Positions 9,754 to 23,085 of a stretch of DNA of 64,000 nucleotides are shown one piece after another; the stretch's first letter is position 1; every line of letters begins with the position of its first letter. The stretch is from assembly GCA_949287085.1 (NCBI GenBank), contig CASEER010000013.1, forward strand, positions 1 to 64,000. Direction: 5' to 3'. The notes under the pieces are model-generated. The model did not search any database, was not told the origin of the DNA, and saw only the letters and a list, made by a program, of their open reading frames with translations. Both the position numbers and the translations under genes were made by a program. This DNA comes from an uncultured Coriobacteriaceae bacterium. Its GTDB lineage: Bacteria; Actinomycetota; Coriobacteriia; Coriobacteriales; Coriobacteriaceae.

Positions 9754-10713
9754 CTACCAGGCAGTGCGGATGGCGTCGAGGATGCGGGCGCAGCGACAGG
9801 TTGCGGCGTGGGGCATCAGGGGGCTTTCGATGTCGCCCGCACGCATAAGGGCGCAGAAGTGGGTAATCTGGCCGTAGAAATCGTCAACCTCATAGGGTGC
9901 GTCGAGATCGCGGGTAGGCTCGCCCGCAATGCGAAGCTCCGCATGTTGAGGACGGTGCAGGTCGTCCACCGTGAGGATGCCGCGCTCCCCTTCCACGACG
10001 AGCTGCCGGGGCCGCGCGCGGTCGCAGGCGCATTCCAGCTCCGCGGCTACCCCGCCGATTGTCATGTGGGCATCAACGTAGACGTCGGACCCTTCATAGA
10101 ACGCCGTGTCCACGCGCTCGACGGTGATCTCGCCGGGAAGCAGCTCGTCGAGCCAGCTCGCGCAGTAGATGCCACAATCGAGCAGCACGCCCGACCCCGG
10201 GCCTCCGCCAAGAATATAGGTATCGCGCGTGCGGAAGGATGCAAGCGCATCGTTGCAAAGCGACGCATGCACGCGCGCGACGGGTCCCAAAGCGCCAACC
10301 GCGTCCACAACGTGCGGGTGCAACGGCACAAAGCGCGTCTTCATGGCTTCCATGAAGAGCAGGCCGCGTTCGCGGGCAGCAGCGGTAACCTCAGCCGCCT
10401 CCGCCTCGGAGAGCATCGCGGGCTTCTCGCAGAGCACTGCCTTTCCCGCATCGAGCGCCCGCAGGGCCCACGCATGGTGAAGGTCGTGCGGCAGGGCGAG
10501 ATAGATGGCGTCAACCTCGGGGTCCGCGAGCAGAGCCTCATGGTCGCCGTAGGCCCGGGCGCCGAGCGTACACGGAACCTCGGCAAGAAATGCTGCAGCC
10601 TTCCCTGCCGTCCGGCGGCTCGCCGCCACAAGCTCGGCTCCCTCAACCTTTGCCAAGCTCGCCGCGAACCGATGCGCGATCTTCCCCGCGCCCAAGATGC
10701 CAAAGCGAATCAT
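9754..10713 (-). CDS. Gfo/Idh/MocA-family NAD(P)-dependent oxidoreductase
   Basis: A 319-residue dehydrogenase with an N-terminal Rossmann fold (GILGAGKIAHRF) and the family motif CEKPAML carrying the catalytic-site lysine. The C-terminal half holds GPGSGVLLDCGIY. Family members oxidise or reduce sugars and inositols; the substrate here is unknown. Its ATG overlaps the stop of the FUSC-like gene (ATGA), so the pair is translationally coupled. The two genes together interrupt the ribosomal cluster. Confidence 0.88.
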   Translation of the reverse strand: MIRFGILGAGKIAHRFAASLAKVEGAELVAASRRTAGKAAAFLAEVPCTLGARAYGDHEALLADPEVDAIYLALPHDLHHAWALRALDAGKAVLCEKPAMLSEAEAAEVTAAARERGLLFMEAMKTRFVPLHPHVVDAVGALGPVARVHASLCNDALASFRTRDTYILGGGPGSGVLLDCGIYCASWLDELLPGEITVERVDTAFYEGSDVYVDAHMTIGGVAAELECACDRARPRQLVVEGERGILTVDDLHRPQHAELRIAGEPTRDLDAPYEVDDFYGQITHFCALMRAGDIESPLMPHAATCRCARILDAIRTAW

Positions 10714-12887
10714 CTTGAACTCCCATCTACAGCGCCATTGCCTATCTCGGCCACTTCCTCGCGGTAGCTCGGGCGCCCCATGACCGTGCCCCGCGCCGCC
10801 GTAAGCGCCGCCGCAAGCACCTCGGCGCGCTTGAGATATTGCCTGAGCAGGTACTTCAGATCATCCTCTTTGAATCCCTCTATAAGCTGCTCGGCCTCCC
10901 CAAGGCGCGCATCCACTACGAAGGGGTTGCTGCACACCTCGGCAAGCAGCATGAACCGCCCCAGCCGCGGATATTCCGAAGCGTCCACCGCATCGACCCG
11001 GATGAGGAAGCCCAGCTGCTCGAGCTCGCACACCAACTCCCATAAGCAAAACAGCACGCGCACCGTCGCCCGCTTTTGCGCATGCTCCTCGGGGGTAGCT
11101 TCGGGCAGCTTGTTCACATACGCCGCAGCCTGCGAATGCACCATCTGGATATGCAGCAGCGCCTCGCTTGACGTCACCGCGTCAACCGAGCCGTCCAGGC
11201 TCTGACGCAGGAGCGCCCAATAGCGCTCGAGCAATGAAAACAGTTCGTGCACGTTGGCCAAAAAGAGCGTGCGGTCGCTCGTGGGCATGACCAGCCGGTT
11301 AACCACGAACACCAGCAGCACTGCAGCGCCCAGGCACGCCAGGCGCATCCCGATGGCGTAATGGTCGCCAATGGAGATGGACGCCATCGAGAGCGCGTAC
11401 GCCGTGGCAAAGAAGGCCATCACCGTGCCGCCCGGCGTGGACGCATACAGGCACGAGATAAGCACCATGCCCACCGCCATGACAGCCTCGTACGGCAGGT
11501 TACAGGACGAAAGCGCGTACACAAAGAGGCAACCGAGCACCGTGCCCGCGGTGCGCGTGCGCATGCGGCGGAGGCTCTCGGCAGGATACGGCTGCGTGAG
11601 CAAAAACGCGGTGAGCGGGAACCAATAGAGATGGTCAACGGGCGCAGCAAAGCTCACCGCGCACGACACCGCAAGCACCGCCGCGCAGCGAACCGAGAAC
11701 CGCAGCTCAAACGAATCGAGCGTAGGATGCTTGCGGAACGACGCAATGCGCAGCAGCACCGTGGGCGACAAGCGCCACGCGCGATGGAACCGCCGGCCCG
11801 CGTCGCGCAGCACCAAGAGCGTCATATACAGGTAGCTGCGATAAAACAGGCGAAAGCGGTCGTTTTCGATCGCGTCGGCCTCGGGCAGGAGCATGCGTGC
11901 CCGCGCGATAACCGCCGACTTATCGCCGCGGCCGATCACCGCGCCCACCGCACGCGTAAGCCCCGCCAGCTTGCGCAGATAGGGAGCATGCGGGCACCCT
12001 GGGCCCTCGTGCCATTCAAGACGCCCCACCAGGTAGGCGGTGCGCTGAGCAAGCATGGCAAACATATCGTACAGGTTTGAGACCGTGGGCTGCGCGTTGG
12101 CGTCCTCACGCACGCTGTATGCGAGCTTGGTGTAATCTGCGCGCAGGCGCAGCAGCTCGCGCCGCGTCTGCGCGGTGATGCCCGTTGCCGCCATATGGTC
12201 GAGCTCGTCGGCCAGCCGATCGATCATGGTGTGGAGGCGATCGAGGTTCTCGTCTGCCTTATGATACGCACGGCCCGCAATCAGCAGCGCCGCTGTTAAC
12301 ACCGTACAGCTAACCGTGAGCAGTGCAGCCTGGAGCAGCATATGGTCGAGGTATTCGGGTCGGAGCTGCAAAAACACGAAAAGCATCGTGTAGGGAAAAT
12401 AGCGACGCGGGTTGAGCTGCGACGACCGCATGAACACAAAGACGAACGGCATCACCATGTTCACCAACACGCAGAGCGGCAGACTGAGGGTAGCCGCGCG
12501 CGCCGCCAGCAAGGCAAGGTAGCTCACACCAAAAAACCGCAGGTACTGTGACGCGGAATTATATTTGTGATGGCGCACGTTAAAGAGCGTAGTGTAGCAC
12601 GAGACGGGCATGACGTACGCCACGCCAAAGAGCGCGACCACAATCCAAAAGAGCACGATAAAAAATGCTGCGACGGGGAGCGCCTTTTGCGCTTTGGCGG
12701 GAAGCATAGGCAGCGTGTCGTTACGCCAGGTAATAAAGACGCGTTTGAGCGATGCGACGGCACGCTCAACGGATGCGCGTAGCATGCGTAGGCCGTGCTG
12801 TTCCTGCTCTGCCTGCTCCATCGCCACGCGCGCGTCACATCCCCATGCATGCTCATTGATCCCACTCATCGGTCCCACGCTTTTCAT
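10710..12887 (-). CDS. FUSC-like integral membrane protein
   Basis: A 725-residue membrane protein with the duplicated layout of the FUSC/YccC (fusaric acid resistance, aromatic acid exporter) families: a hydrophobic block at about residues 65-215, a charged cytoplasmic region, a second hydrophobic block at about 405-560 (ending VFVVNRLVMPTSDRTLFL), and a helical tail. I choose the ATG at 12887 because CTGGAG precedes it; the ATG at 12869 is also possible. The frame extends further upstream only through low-complexity repeats. It probably moves a small molecule, but function is inferred from architecture only. Confidence 0.7.
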   Translation of the reverse strand: MKSVGPMSGINEHAWGCDARVAMEQAEQEQHGLRMLRASVERAVASLKRVFITWRNDTLPMLPAKAQKALPVAAFFIVLFWIVVALFGVAYVMPVSCYTTLFNVRHHKYNSASQYLRFFGVSYLALLAARAATLSLPLCVLVNMVMPFVFVFMRSSQLNPRRYFPYTMLFVFLQLRPEYLDHMLLQAALLTVSCTVLTAALLIAGRAYHKADENLDRLHTMIDRLADELDHMAATGITAQTRRELLRLRADYTKLAYSVREDANAQPTVSNLYDMFAMLAQRTAYLVGRLEWHEGPGCPHAPYLRKLAGLTRAVGAVIGRGDKSAVIARARMLLPEADAIENDRFRLFYRSYLYMTLLVLRDAGRRFHRAWRLSPTVLLRIASFRKHPTLDSFELRFSVRCAAVLAVSCAVSFAAPVDHLYWFPLTAFLLTQPYPAESLRRMRTRTAGTVLGCLFVYALSSCNLPYEAVMAVGMVLISCLYASTPGGTVMAFFATAYALSMASISIGDHYAIGMRLACLGAAVLLVFVVNRLVMPTSDRTLFLANVHELFSLLERYWALLRQSLDGSVDAVTSSEALLHIQMVHSQAAAYVNKLPEATPEEHAQKRATVRVLFCLWELVCELEQLGFLIRVDAVDASEYPRLGRFMLLAEVCSNPFVVDARLGEAEQLIEGFKEDDLKYLLRQYLKRAEVLAAALTAARGTVMGRPSYREEVAEIGNGAVDGSSR

Positions 12888-12942
12888 CTTACTCCAGCAG
12901 CCGGAACGGCAACGCCAGCATCGCAGAAAAGTGAGGGCCGCG

Positions 12943-13143
12943 GCTGCAAAATGGCTCGCGCGCGAAGCTGCACGGGGTGGCCGCGGGCTTTCCGCGGCCG
13001 GGACTCCTCGCCAAAAAGCTGCAAAATGGCCAGCGCGTGAGGCTGCACGAGGAGGCAGCGGGTTTTCCGCGCCCGGCACCCCCTCCAATTTTCCGCGGCC
13101 GGCGCCTCGCTCCAATTTTCCGCGCCCGACACCCTTCCCTCCA
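12943..13143. repeat. degenerate GC-rich repeats upstream of the FUSC-like gene
   Basis: A unit beginning GCTGCAAAATGGC occurs at 12943 and again at 13018, a 75-base period. Then TTTTCCGCG(G/C)CCGGC-type units repeat about three times up to 13143. No gene is seen here; the open frame through it is a by-product of the repeats. Confidence 0.7.
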
Positions 13144-13147
13144 AAAA

Positions 13148-13213
13148 GTTCGGGCGTATTTTACGTATATAAGTGCCAGCAAGCAGCGTTATATACGTAA
13201 TTTACGCCCGAAC
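13148..13213. other. long imperfect palindrome with TATATA core
   Basis: GTTCGGGCGTA at 13148 pairs with TACGCCCGAAC ending at 13213, and TTACGTATATAA pairs with TTATATACGTAA further in. The arms are 25 bases with two mismatches around a 16-base loop. It lies between the FUSC-like gene and the hairpin at 13290. It could be a promoter/operator region for the FUSC gene or a bidirectional terminator. Confidence 0.6.
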
Positions 13214-13289
13214 ATTATCGAGGTGGGTTCGCAGCCCCGGTGGGGACACAGCGCGCAAAATGAGTCGCGACCCTTAAGCCCAAAACGCA

Positions 13290-13379
13290 GGAAGCCCCCG
13301 GTTTCCTCCTGAGCGATTCCGCAGCAGTTCAGCTCTGCTGAACTGCGAGGACCAGCGAAGGAGGAAACCGGGGGCTTCC
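13290..13379. other. conserved two-helix hairpin element, copy 2 (class I)
   Basis: A perfect 20-bp outer helix (13290-13309 with 13360-13379) and a 10-bp inner helix (13324-13333 with 13337-13346). The internal loop sequences TGAGCGATTCCGCA and GAGGACCAGCGAA are identical to copy 1 at 3601, but the helices differ with base pairing kept. It begins 25 bases after the rpsJ stop, at the point where the S10 operon is broken. Confidence 0.85.
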
Positions 13380-13403
13380 GAAGGGAGTTACAGCCCTTTG
13401 CGC

Positions 13404-13646
13404 TTAGAGCTTGATCTCGATGTCCACGCCCGCGGGCAGGTCAAGACGCATCAGCGAATCGACGGTGCTGGCGGTGGGGTCAAGGATGTCGATGAGGCGC
13501 TTGTGGGTGCGCATCTCGAACTGCTCACGGCTGTCCTTGTCCACGTGCGGCGAGCGGATGACCGTGTAGAGGTTGCGCTCGGTGGGCAGCGGGATGGGGC
13601 CGGAATCATAGCCCTTGAGGCGGATCCTGATCTTCTGGGTAGACAA
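13404..13646 (-). CDS. rpsJ: 30S ribosomal protein S10 with internal deletion
   Basis: Small-subunit protein that also serves as NusE in transcription antitermination. The start is a TTG at 13646, preceded by AAGGAGGT. The product reads [13 protein letters not shown] and then jumps to [11 protein letters not shown]. Compared with other S10 proteins about 22 residues (helix alpha-1) are missing in frame at 13604/13605, giving 80 instead of ~102 residues. The rest, through [17 protein letters not shown], is intact. Either the gene is unusual or the sequence lost 66 bases in assembly; another rpsJ copy elsewhere is also possible. Confidence 0.85.
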   Translation of the reverse strand: MSTQKIRIRLKGYDSGPIPLPTERNLYTVIRSPHVDKDSREQFEMRTHKRLIDILDPTASTVDSLMRLDLPAGVDIEIKL

Positions 13647-13709
13647 CGTTACCTCCTTGATGCGCGCGTGCAACGCGCGATTGATACCTAATCGAGCGAT
13701 CGCGCGTGA

Positions 13710-15833
13710 TTACGCGTTGCCGCCAGCCTTGCTGACAACCTCGTCCGCGACCGACTTGGGCGCCGGCTCGTAGGAGTCGAACTGCATGGTGTAGGACGCG
13801 CGGCCCTGGGTCTGGGAACGAAGGTCGGTAGCGTAACCGAACATCTCGCCCAGCGGCACCTTGGCGCGAATGACCTTGTTGCCGGAGCGATCGTCCATGC
13901 CCTCGATCTTGCCGCGACGGCCGGAGATGTTGCCCATGACGTCGCCCATGTACTGCTCGGGCGTCTCGACCTCAACGGCCATGACGGGCTCAAGCAGAAT
14001 CGGGTCGGACTTCTTGAGGGCGTCCTTGATGGCCATGGAGCCAGCGATCTTAAAGGCGGCCTCGGAGGAGTCGACCTCGTGGTAGGAGCCGTCGAAGAGG
14101 GTCACCTTGACGTCGACCACCGGGTAGCCGGCGATGACACCGGTCTCCAGCGCCTCCTGGATGCCCTTGTCGATCGAGGGGATGTACTCCTTGGGCACGA
14201 CGCCGCCAACGATGCCGTTGACGAACTCGTAGCCAAAGCCCTCCTCCATCTTCTCGAGCTTGATGACGGCGTGACCGTACTGGCCGCGACCACCGGACTG
14301 GCGCACGAACTTGCCCTCGGCGCGGTCCACGTTGTGGCCCGGGGCCTCACGGTAGGCAACCTGCGGCTTACCGACGTTGGCCTCGACCTTGAACTCGCGG
14401 AGCAGACGGTCGACGATGATCTCGAGCTGGAGCTCGCCCATGCCGGCGATGATGGTCTGGCCGGTCTCGTGGTCGGTGCGCACCTGGAAGGTCGGGTCCT
14501 CCTCGGCGAGGCGCGCCAGAGCCATGGACATCTTGTCGCGCTCAGCCTTGGTCTTGGGCTCAACGGCAACGTCGATAACCGGATCGGGGAACTCGATGGA
14601 CTCGAGCACGATCTCGTGACCCTCGGCGCACAGGGTGTCGCCGGTGGTGGTGTTCTTAAGGCCCACGGCGGCGAGGATGTCGCCGGTCGCAGCGGCGTCG
14701 ACGTCGATACGGTCGTTGGCGTTCATCTCAAGGATGCGGCCAAAGCGCTCGCGGTGGCCGTTCGTGGCGTTGACCACGTAGGAGCCGGCCTCGGCGCGAC
14801 CCGAGTACACGCGGAAGAAGGTGAGCTTGCCCACGTAGGGGTCGGTCGAGATCTTGAAGGCGAGCGCCGCGAAGGGCTCGTCATCGCTCGGGGCGCGCGT
14901 GACGGTCTCACCCGTATCGGGGTCGGTACCCTCCACCGGCGGCACGTCGAGCGGGCTCGGCAGGTAGTCGACGACGGCGTCGAGCAGCTCCTGCACGCCC
15001 TTGTTCTTATAGGCGGAACCCACGAGCACGGGGTTGAGCTCGTTGGCGAGCACGCCGGCGCGGATGGCGGACTTGAGCTTCTCCACCGGAATCTCGGCGT
15101 CCTCAAGGATCATCTCCATGAGCTCGTCGTCAAAGTTGGAGGCGGCGTCGAGCAGCTCCTCGCGCTTCTCGGCAGCGATCTCCTCGAACTCGGCCGGGAT
15201 GGCGTCCATCGGCTCGGGGTAGGTCATGCCCTTGTCGTCGGCCTTGAAGTCCCACGCGGTCATGGTCACGAGGTCGATGACGCCCCAGAAGTTATCCTCG
15301 GCGCCCATGGGGACCTGGATGGCCACGGCGTTGGCGTTGAGGCGCTCCTTCATGGTGTCGATGGCGTGCCAGAAGTCGGCGCCCACGCGGTCGTACTTGT
15401 TGATGAACGCGATGCGCGGAACGTTGAAGTTGCGGGCCTGGCGCCACACGGTCTCGGACTGGGGCTGCACGCCGGCAACGGCGTCGAACACGGCCACAGC
15501 GCCGTCGAGGACGCGGAGCGAACGCTCGACCTCGGCCGTGAAGTCCACGTGGCCCGGGGTGTCGATGATCTGGATGCGGTAGGCGGGGCCGTTCTTCACG
15601 TCGCCGCCCTTGTGCCAGAAGCAGGTAGTGGCCGCGGACTGGATGGTCACGCCGCGCTCCTGCTCCTGAACCATGAAGTCCATGGTAGCGGCACCCTCGT
15701 GCACCTCACCAATCTTGTGGGTCTTGCCGGTGTAGTACAGGATGCGCTCGGTCGTGGTGGTCTTGCCGGCGTCGATGTGCGCCATGATGCCGATGTTGCG
15801 GGTATCGGCAAGGTTGTACTTCTTCTTAGCCAC
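13710..15833 (-). CDS. fusA: translation elongation factor G
   Basis: The GTPase that moves tRNA and mRNA through the ribosome and helps recycling, about 707 residues. G1 ([15 protein letters not shown]), the switch region ([14 protein letters not shown]), G3 (DTPGHVDF) and G4 (NKYD) are all present. I prefer the GTG at 15833 ([13 protein letters not shown]), spaced well from a run of six G; a TTG two codons earlier is the alternative. In most bacteria tuf follows fusA; here rpsJ follows directly. Confidence 0.97.
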   Translation of the reverse strand: MAKKKYNLADTRNIGIMAHIDAGKTTTTERILYYTGKTHKIGEVHEGAATMDFMVQEQERGVTIQSAATTCFWHKGGDVKNGPAYRIQIIDTPGHVDFTAEVERSLRVLDGAVAVFDAVAGVQPQSETVWRQARNFNVPRIAFINKYDRVGADFWHAIDTMKERLNANAVAIQVPMGAEDNFWGVIDLVTMTAWDFKADDKGMTYPEPMDAIPAEFEEIAAEKREELLDAASNFDDELMEMILEDAEIPVEKLKSAIRAGVLANELNPVLVGSAYKNKGVQELLDAVVDYLPSPLDVPPVEGTDPDTGETVTRAPSDDEPFAALAFKISTDPYVGKLTFFRVYSGRAEAGSYVVNATNGHRERFGRILEMNANDRIDVDAAATGDILAAVGLKNTTTGDTLCAEGHEIVLESIEFPDPVIDVAVEPKTKAERDKMSMALARLAEEDPTFQVRTDHETGQTIIAGMGELQLEIIVDRLLREFKVEANVGKPQVAYREAPGHNVDRAEGKFVRQSGGRGQYGHAVIKLEKMEEGFGYEFVNGIVGGVVPKEYIPSIDKGIQEALETGVIAGYPVVDVKVTLFDGSYHEVDSSEAAFKIAGSMAIKDALKKSDPILLEPVMAVEVETPEQYMGDVMGNISGRRGKIEGMDDRSGNKVIRAKVPLGEMFGYATDLRSQTQGRASYTMQFDSYEPAPKSVADEVVSKAGGNA

Positions 15834-15851
15834 TCTCAATTCCCCCCAGAA

Positions 15852-16325
15852 TTACCAGCGGTAGTGGGCGAAGGCGCGGTTGGCCTCGGCCATCTTGAAG
15901 AGGTCCTCGCGACGCTTGATGGAAGCGCCGACGCCGTTGGAAGCGTCGAGAATCTCGTTGGCAAGACGCTCGGCCATGGTCTTCTCCTTGCGGGCACGGC
16001 TGAAGTTCACGATCCAGCGGATCGCGAGCTGCGTGGAGCGACGGGAATTGACCTCGACCGGCACCTGGTAGGTGGCGCCACCCACACGACGGGGCTTGAG
16101 CTCGAGCGTGGGCTTGACGTTGTCCATGGCCTTCTTGAAGACGGCGAGAGCGTCCTGGCCGGACTTCTCGGCCACCATATCAAAGGCGCTGTAGACAATG
16201 CGCTCTGCAACGGACTTCTTGCCGTCAAGCAGAACCTTGTTGATGAGCTGGGTCACGAGACGGTTGTTATACACGGCATCCGGCATAACCTCGCGACGAT
16301 GAGTCTTAGATGCACGACGCGGCAT
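15852..16325 (-). CDS. rpsG: 30S ribosomal protein S7
   Basis: Small-subunit head assembly protein, 157 residues, starting [16 protein letters not shown] and ending NRAFAHYRW. Motif [12 protein letters not shown] is typical. It lies between rpsL and fusA in the conserved str operon order. Confidence 0.98.
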   Translation of the reverse strand: MPRRASKTHRREVMPDAVYNNRLVTQLINKVLLDGKKSVAERIVYSAFDMVAEKSGQDALAVFKKAMDNVKPTLELKPRRVGGATYQVPVEVNSRRSTQLAIRWIVNFSRARKEKTMAERLANEILDASNGVGASIKRREDLFKMAEANRAFAHYRW

Positions 16326-16408
16326 AGTTAAATCTCCTCTAGCGTGGTAGTGATCATGCGGCGCGCCCCATTACGCTGCGGCCGCAGAATGAATCTGTGG
16401 TGAATTGC

Positions 16409-16783
16409 TTACTTCTTGGGACGCTTCGCGCCGTAGCGGGAGCGGGACTGCAAACGGTTCTGCACCGCAGCGCAGTCGTAGGCACCACGGATGATCTTGT
16501 AACGCACGCCAGGGAGGTCGCGCACACGGCCGCCGCGGACGAGCACGATGGAGTGCTCCTGCAGGTTGTGACCCTCGCCGGGGATATAAGCGGTAACCTC
16601 GATACCGTTGACCAGACGCACACGAGCCACCTTACGAAGAGCCGAGTTAGGCTTCTTGGGCGAGGTGGTGAACACGCGGGTGCACACGCCGCGCTTCTGC
16701 GGGTTGTGCTGCAGTGCCGCGTTCTTGGACTTCGCGGGCTTAGACTTGCGGCCCTTGAGGACCAGCTGGTTAATTGTAGGCAA
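16409..16783 (-). CDS. rpsL: 30S ribosomal protein S12
   Basis: Decoding-centre protein, 124 residues, the first gene of the str operon. The start is a TTG at 16783 with AAGGAG six bases upstream. The streptomycin-region lysine in [13 protein letters not shown] is wild type. The second one, normally Lys in GGRVKDLPG, is Arg here (GGRVRDLPG, codon CGC). Confidence 0.97.
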   Translation of the reverse strand: MPTINQLVLKGRKSKPAKSKNAALQHNPQKRGVCTRVFTTSPKKPNSALRKVARVRLVNGIEVTAYIPGEGHNLQEHSIVLVRGGRVRDLPGVRYKIIRGAYDCAAVQNRLQSRSRYGAKRPKK

Positions 16784-16874
16784 AGCGTACTCCTTCTGTA
16801 AGATTCCAGCTTATACTTGGTGCAACGGCTTGAATCGAGGCGTCAGCATCCACCTTCGAAACACGCAGTTCGCT

Positions 16875-16903
16875 AGCTTACGCGCGATGACGAGCGATGT
16901 CAA
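16875..16903 (-). promoter_or_regulatory. promoter of the str operon (rpsL-rpsG-fusA-rpsJ)
   Basis: On the minus strand a perfect -35 TTGACA (16898-16903) and a -10 TAAGCT (16875-16880) are separated by exactly 17 bases. Transcription would begin near 16868, leaving a leader of about 85 bases before rpsL. Confidence 0.65.
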
Positions 16904-16993
16904 CAGACCACGCGCCCGGGCGTATCCGCCGCGCGCAGCAGTTCCCGAATTTCTCCATACAACCACGCCCGCTCCCCTTTGGCGCCGAGGCAA

Positions 16994-17168
16994 AATGAGG
17001 ACAGAGGACATTCCTCCTCTGCGCATCTGCGCATCAGGCTTGCTTTGAGCGCAAAAGATGCCACTTGACGCTCATAGGGCATCGGTTTGCCGCCTATGAG
17101 CGTCAAGTGGCATCTTTTGTGCTGACGTGACATGAGGAGGTGAAATTTCCTCTGTCCTCATTTCGCCT
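16994..17168. other. composite hairpin element with GGACAGAGG flanks, copy 1
   Basis: A perfect 27-bp stem (17052-17078 with 17093-17119) has a 14-base loop. It is bracketed by TGAGGACAGAGG (16996-17007) and, inverted, a palindromic module at 17138-17168 (AGGTGAAA ... CTCTGTCCTC ... ATTTCGCCT). The same flanking module surrounds another long hairpin at 48858-49014. The stop codon of the CPBP protease lies inside the right arm of the stem. It fills the gap before the str operon promoter. Confidence 0.8.
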
Positions 17169-18317
17169 CTTGAGGAGGCGGTGGGCGAAGACGAGCGCTG
17201 CGATGCAGGTGACGAAGGTGAAGAGCGTGGGATCGGCAAACACGGCGTAGAGCACGTCGTTCCCCAGGGTGCCCATGAGGTTGTAGACGGCATGCATGAG
17301 CATACCGGGAGCAAGCGAGCCGCTTTTGTGGACGAGATACCCCAGCAGCAGCCCAATCACAAACGTGTAGAGCCCCTGGGTCAGATTCATGTGAAAGATG
17401 CCAAACGCCAGCGCCTGCACCACGTTTGCCACCCAAAACGGCATGCCGGCGCGCTCGAGGTACGTAAGGCCCAGCCCGCGGAACCCTGTTTCTTCGACCA
17501 GCGGCGGCAGCACGAGCGTGCTTATGACCCACATAAATCCATAGCTCTCGATACCCGAATTGGTTACGAGCGTGTTGTACTCGTCCATCACCTGAGGCAG
17601 CAGCATGGCTACAAGCATCATGATGAGCTTGGTGATGAGCTGGATACCATAGGCAATAAGCACCGCGGCCACATAGATCCGTCGGTCTATGCCGCGCACG
17701 GTAAAGCGCACCGTGGGCAGGGCGGGCGCACTTTGCTGCAACGCGGTCAACTGGCCGGACGCGCCTTGTGGAAATGCACTGGACTGTTCGAGTGCGCTTT
17801 GCTGCAGCGAGGCGGGCTGATCGGGCGTGTCTTCTCGCAACGCACTAGACTGGCCGGGTTCACTTTGCTCCAACGTATTGGACTGGCCGAGGGCATCGTG
17901 CTGCGACTCGTCAGATACCTGAGCGTCCGTGGCTTCAGCTGACGCCGCCCCGGCATCTTCGCTGCTCGCCATAGCTATCGGCGCAGAGCATTCCCCTGCG
18001 TGCGCCTGCCGCAACAAGCGCAACGCGCGCTCACGGCGGCGGTCGCTGCGATGCATCATGAGCACCCATATGGCAAGAGGCACGCCAAAGAGCAGGTACG
18101 ATGCAGCCGACACGGCGTTGATATTGTCTTGCAGCGCAGCATACACCTGCTCAACCACGGCCCCGGTAAGGCCACCGCTTTCTAGACCAGCGCCCACCAT
18201 AGCGCCGGTAACCACCAGCGTGCTCGTAACGTCGAGCATCGTGATCATATAGACAAACACAATGGCGGCAAGCAGCGCATATTTCCAGCGCGGAGTCGTT
18301 ACCGGAGAATGAGCCAT
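17103..18317 (-). CDS. CPBP-family intramembrane protease with repetitive linker
   Basis: A 404-residue membrane protein of the CPBP (CAAX protease/bacteriocin-processing) family. The catalytic motifs are EETGFRGLGLTYL (EExxxR), FGIFHMN and HAVYN, in the last third. Two N-terminal membrane spans precede a Gln/Ser/Ala-rich linker (about residues 140-200) built of ~11-residue repeats. The C-terminal residues come from the adjacent hairpin element, so the natural end may have been altered. Family members cleave prenylated or bacteriocin-like peptides or act as immunity proteins; the target is unknown. Confidence 0.85.
   Translation of the reverse strand: MAHSPVTTPRWKYALLAAIVFVYMITMLDVTSTLVVTGAMVGAGLESGGLTGAVVEQVYAALQDNINAVSAASYLLFGVPLAIWVLMMHRSDRRRERALRLLRQAHAGECSAPIAMASSEDAGAASAEATDAQVSDESQHDALGQSNTLEQSEPGQSSALREDTPDQPASLQQSALEQSSAFPQGASGQLTALQQSAPALPTVRFTVRGIDRRIYVAAVLIAYGIQLITKLIMMLVAMLLPQVMDEYNTLVTNSGIESYGFMWVISTLVLPPLVEETGFRGLGLTYLERAGMPFWVANVVQALAFGIFHMNLTQGLYTFVIGLLLGYLVHKSGSLAPGMLMHAVYNLMGTLGNDVLYAVFADPTLFTFVTCIAALVFAHRLLKRRNEDRGNFTSSCHVSTKDAT
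17726..17890 (-). repeat. ~33-bp tandem repeat inside the CPBP protease gene
   Basis: About five in-frame units of ~33 bases, each coding an ~11-residue block of the type SALxQSxxxGQ. It forms the hydrophilic linker between membrane domains. Copy number could vary between strains. Confidence 0.7.
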
Positions 18318-18528
18318 AGCGTCTCCTCAGATAGCTGCACGTTGCTTCACAGTCTACCCAATTTGCCACCGCAGCCAACCAGCCCGCAGCGGCCAATCAG
18401 CTCAGCCGATGCCGCATAGCCTTCCGAGCCCAATCGGCCCGCCGCAGCCAATCGGCCCCGCCGGCACTGCAAAGCCCACCATCGCGGAGCGCCCCCATCT
18501 CGGCCGCAAAACACCCTGCCACCACAGC

Positions 18529-18558
18529 AAAAAGCCCGCCTCAAAAGAGACGGGCTTT
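18529..18558 (-). terminator. Rho-independent terminator of rpoBC
   Basis: On the minus strand AAAGCCCGTCTC and GAGGCGGGCTTTTT form a strong stem ending in five T. It lies 28 bases after the rpoC stop. Confidence 0.9.
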
Positions 18559-18585
18559 GCACAGCGCATCTATGCGGATGAACGA

Positions 18586-23079
<4,494 letters not shown>

Positions 23080-23085
23080 AGTCAA

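Noticed and set aside
14079-16331. A 750-codon plus-strand frame opposite fusA and rpsG
   Set aside because: Antisense shadow produced by biased third codon positions; no ribosome-binding site or family motif.
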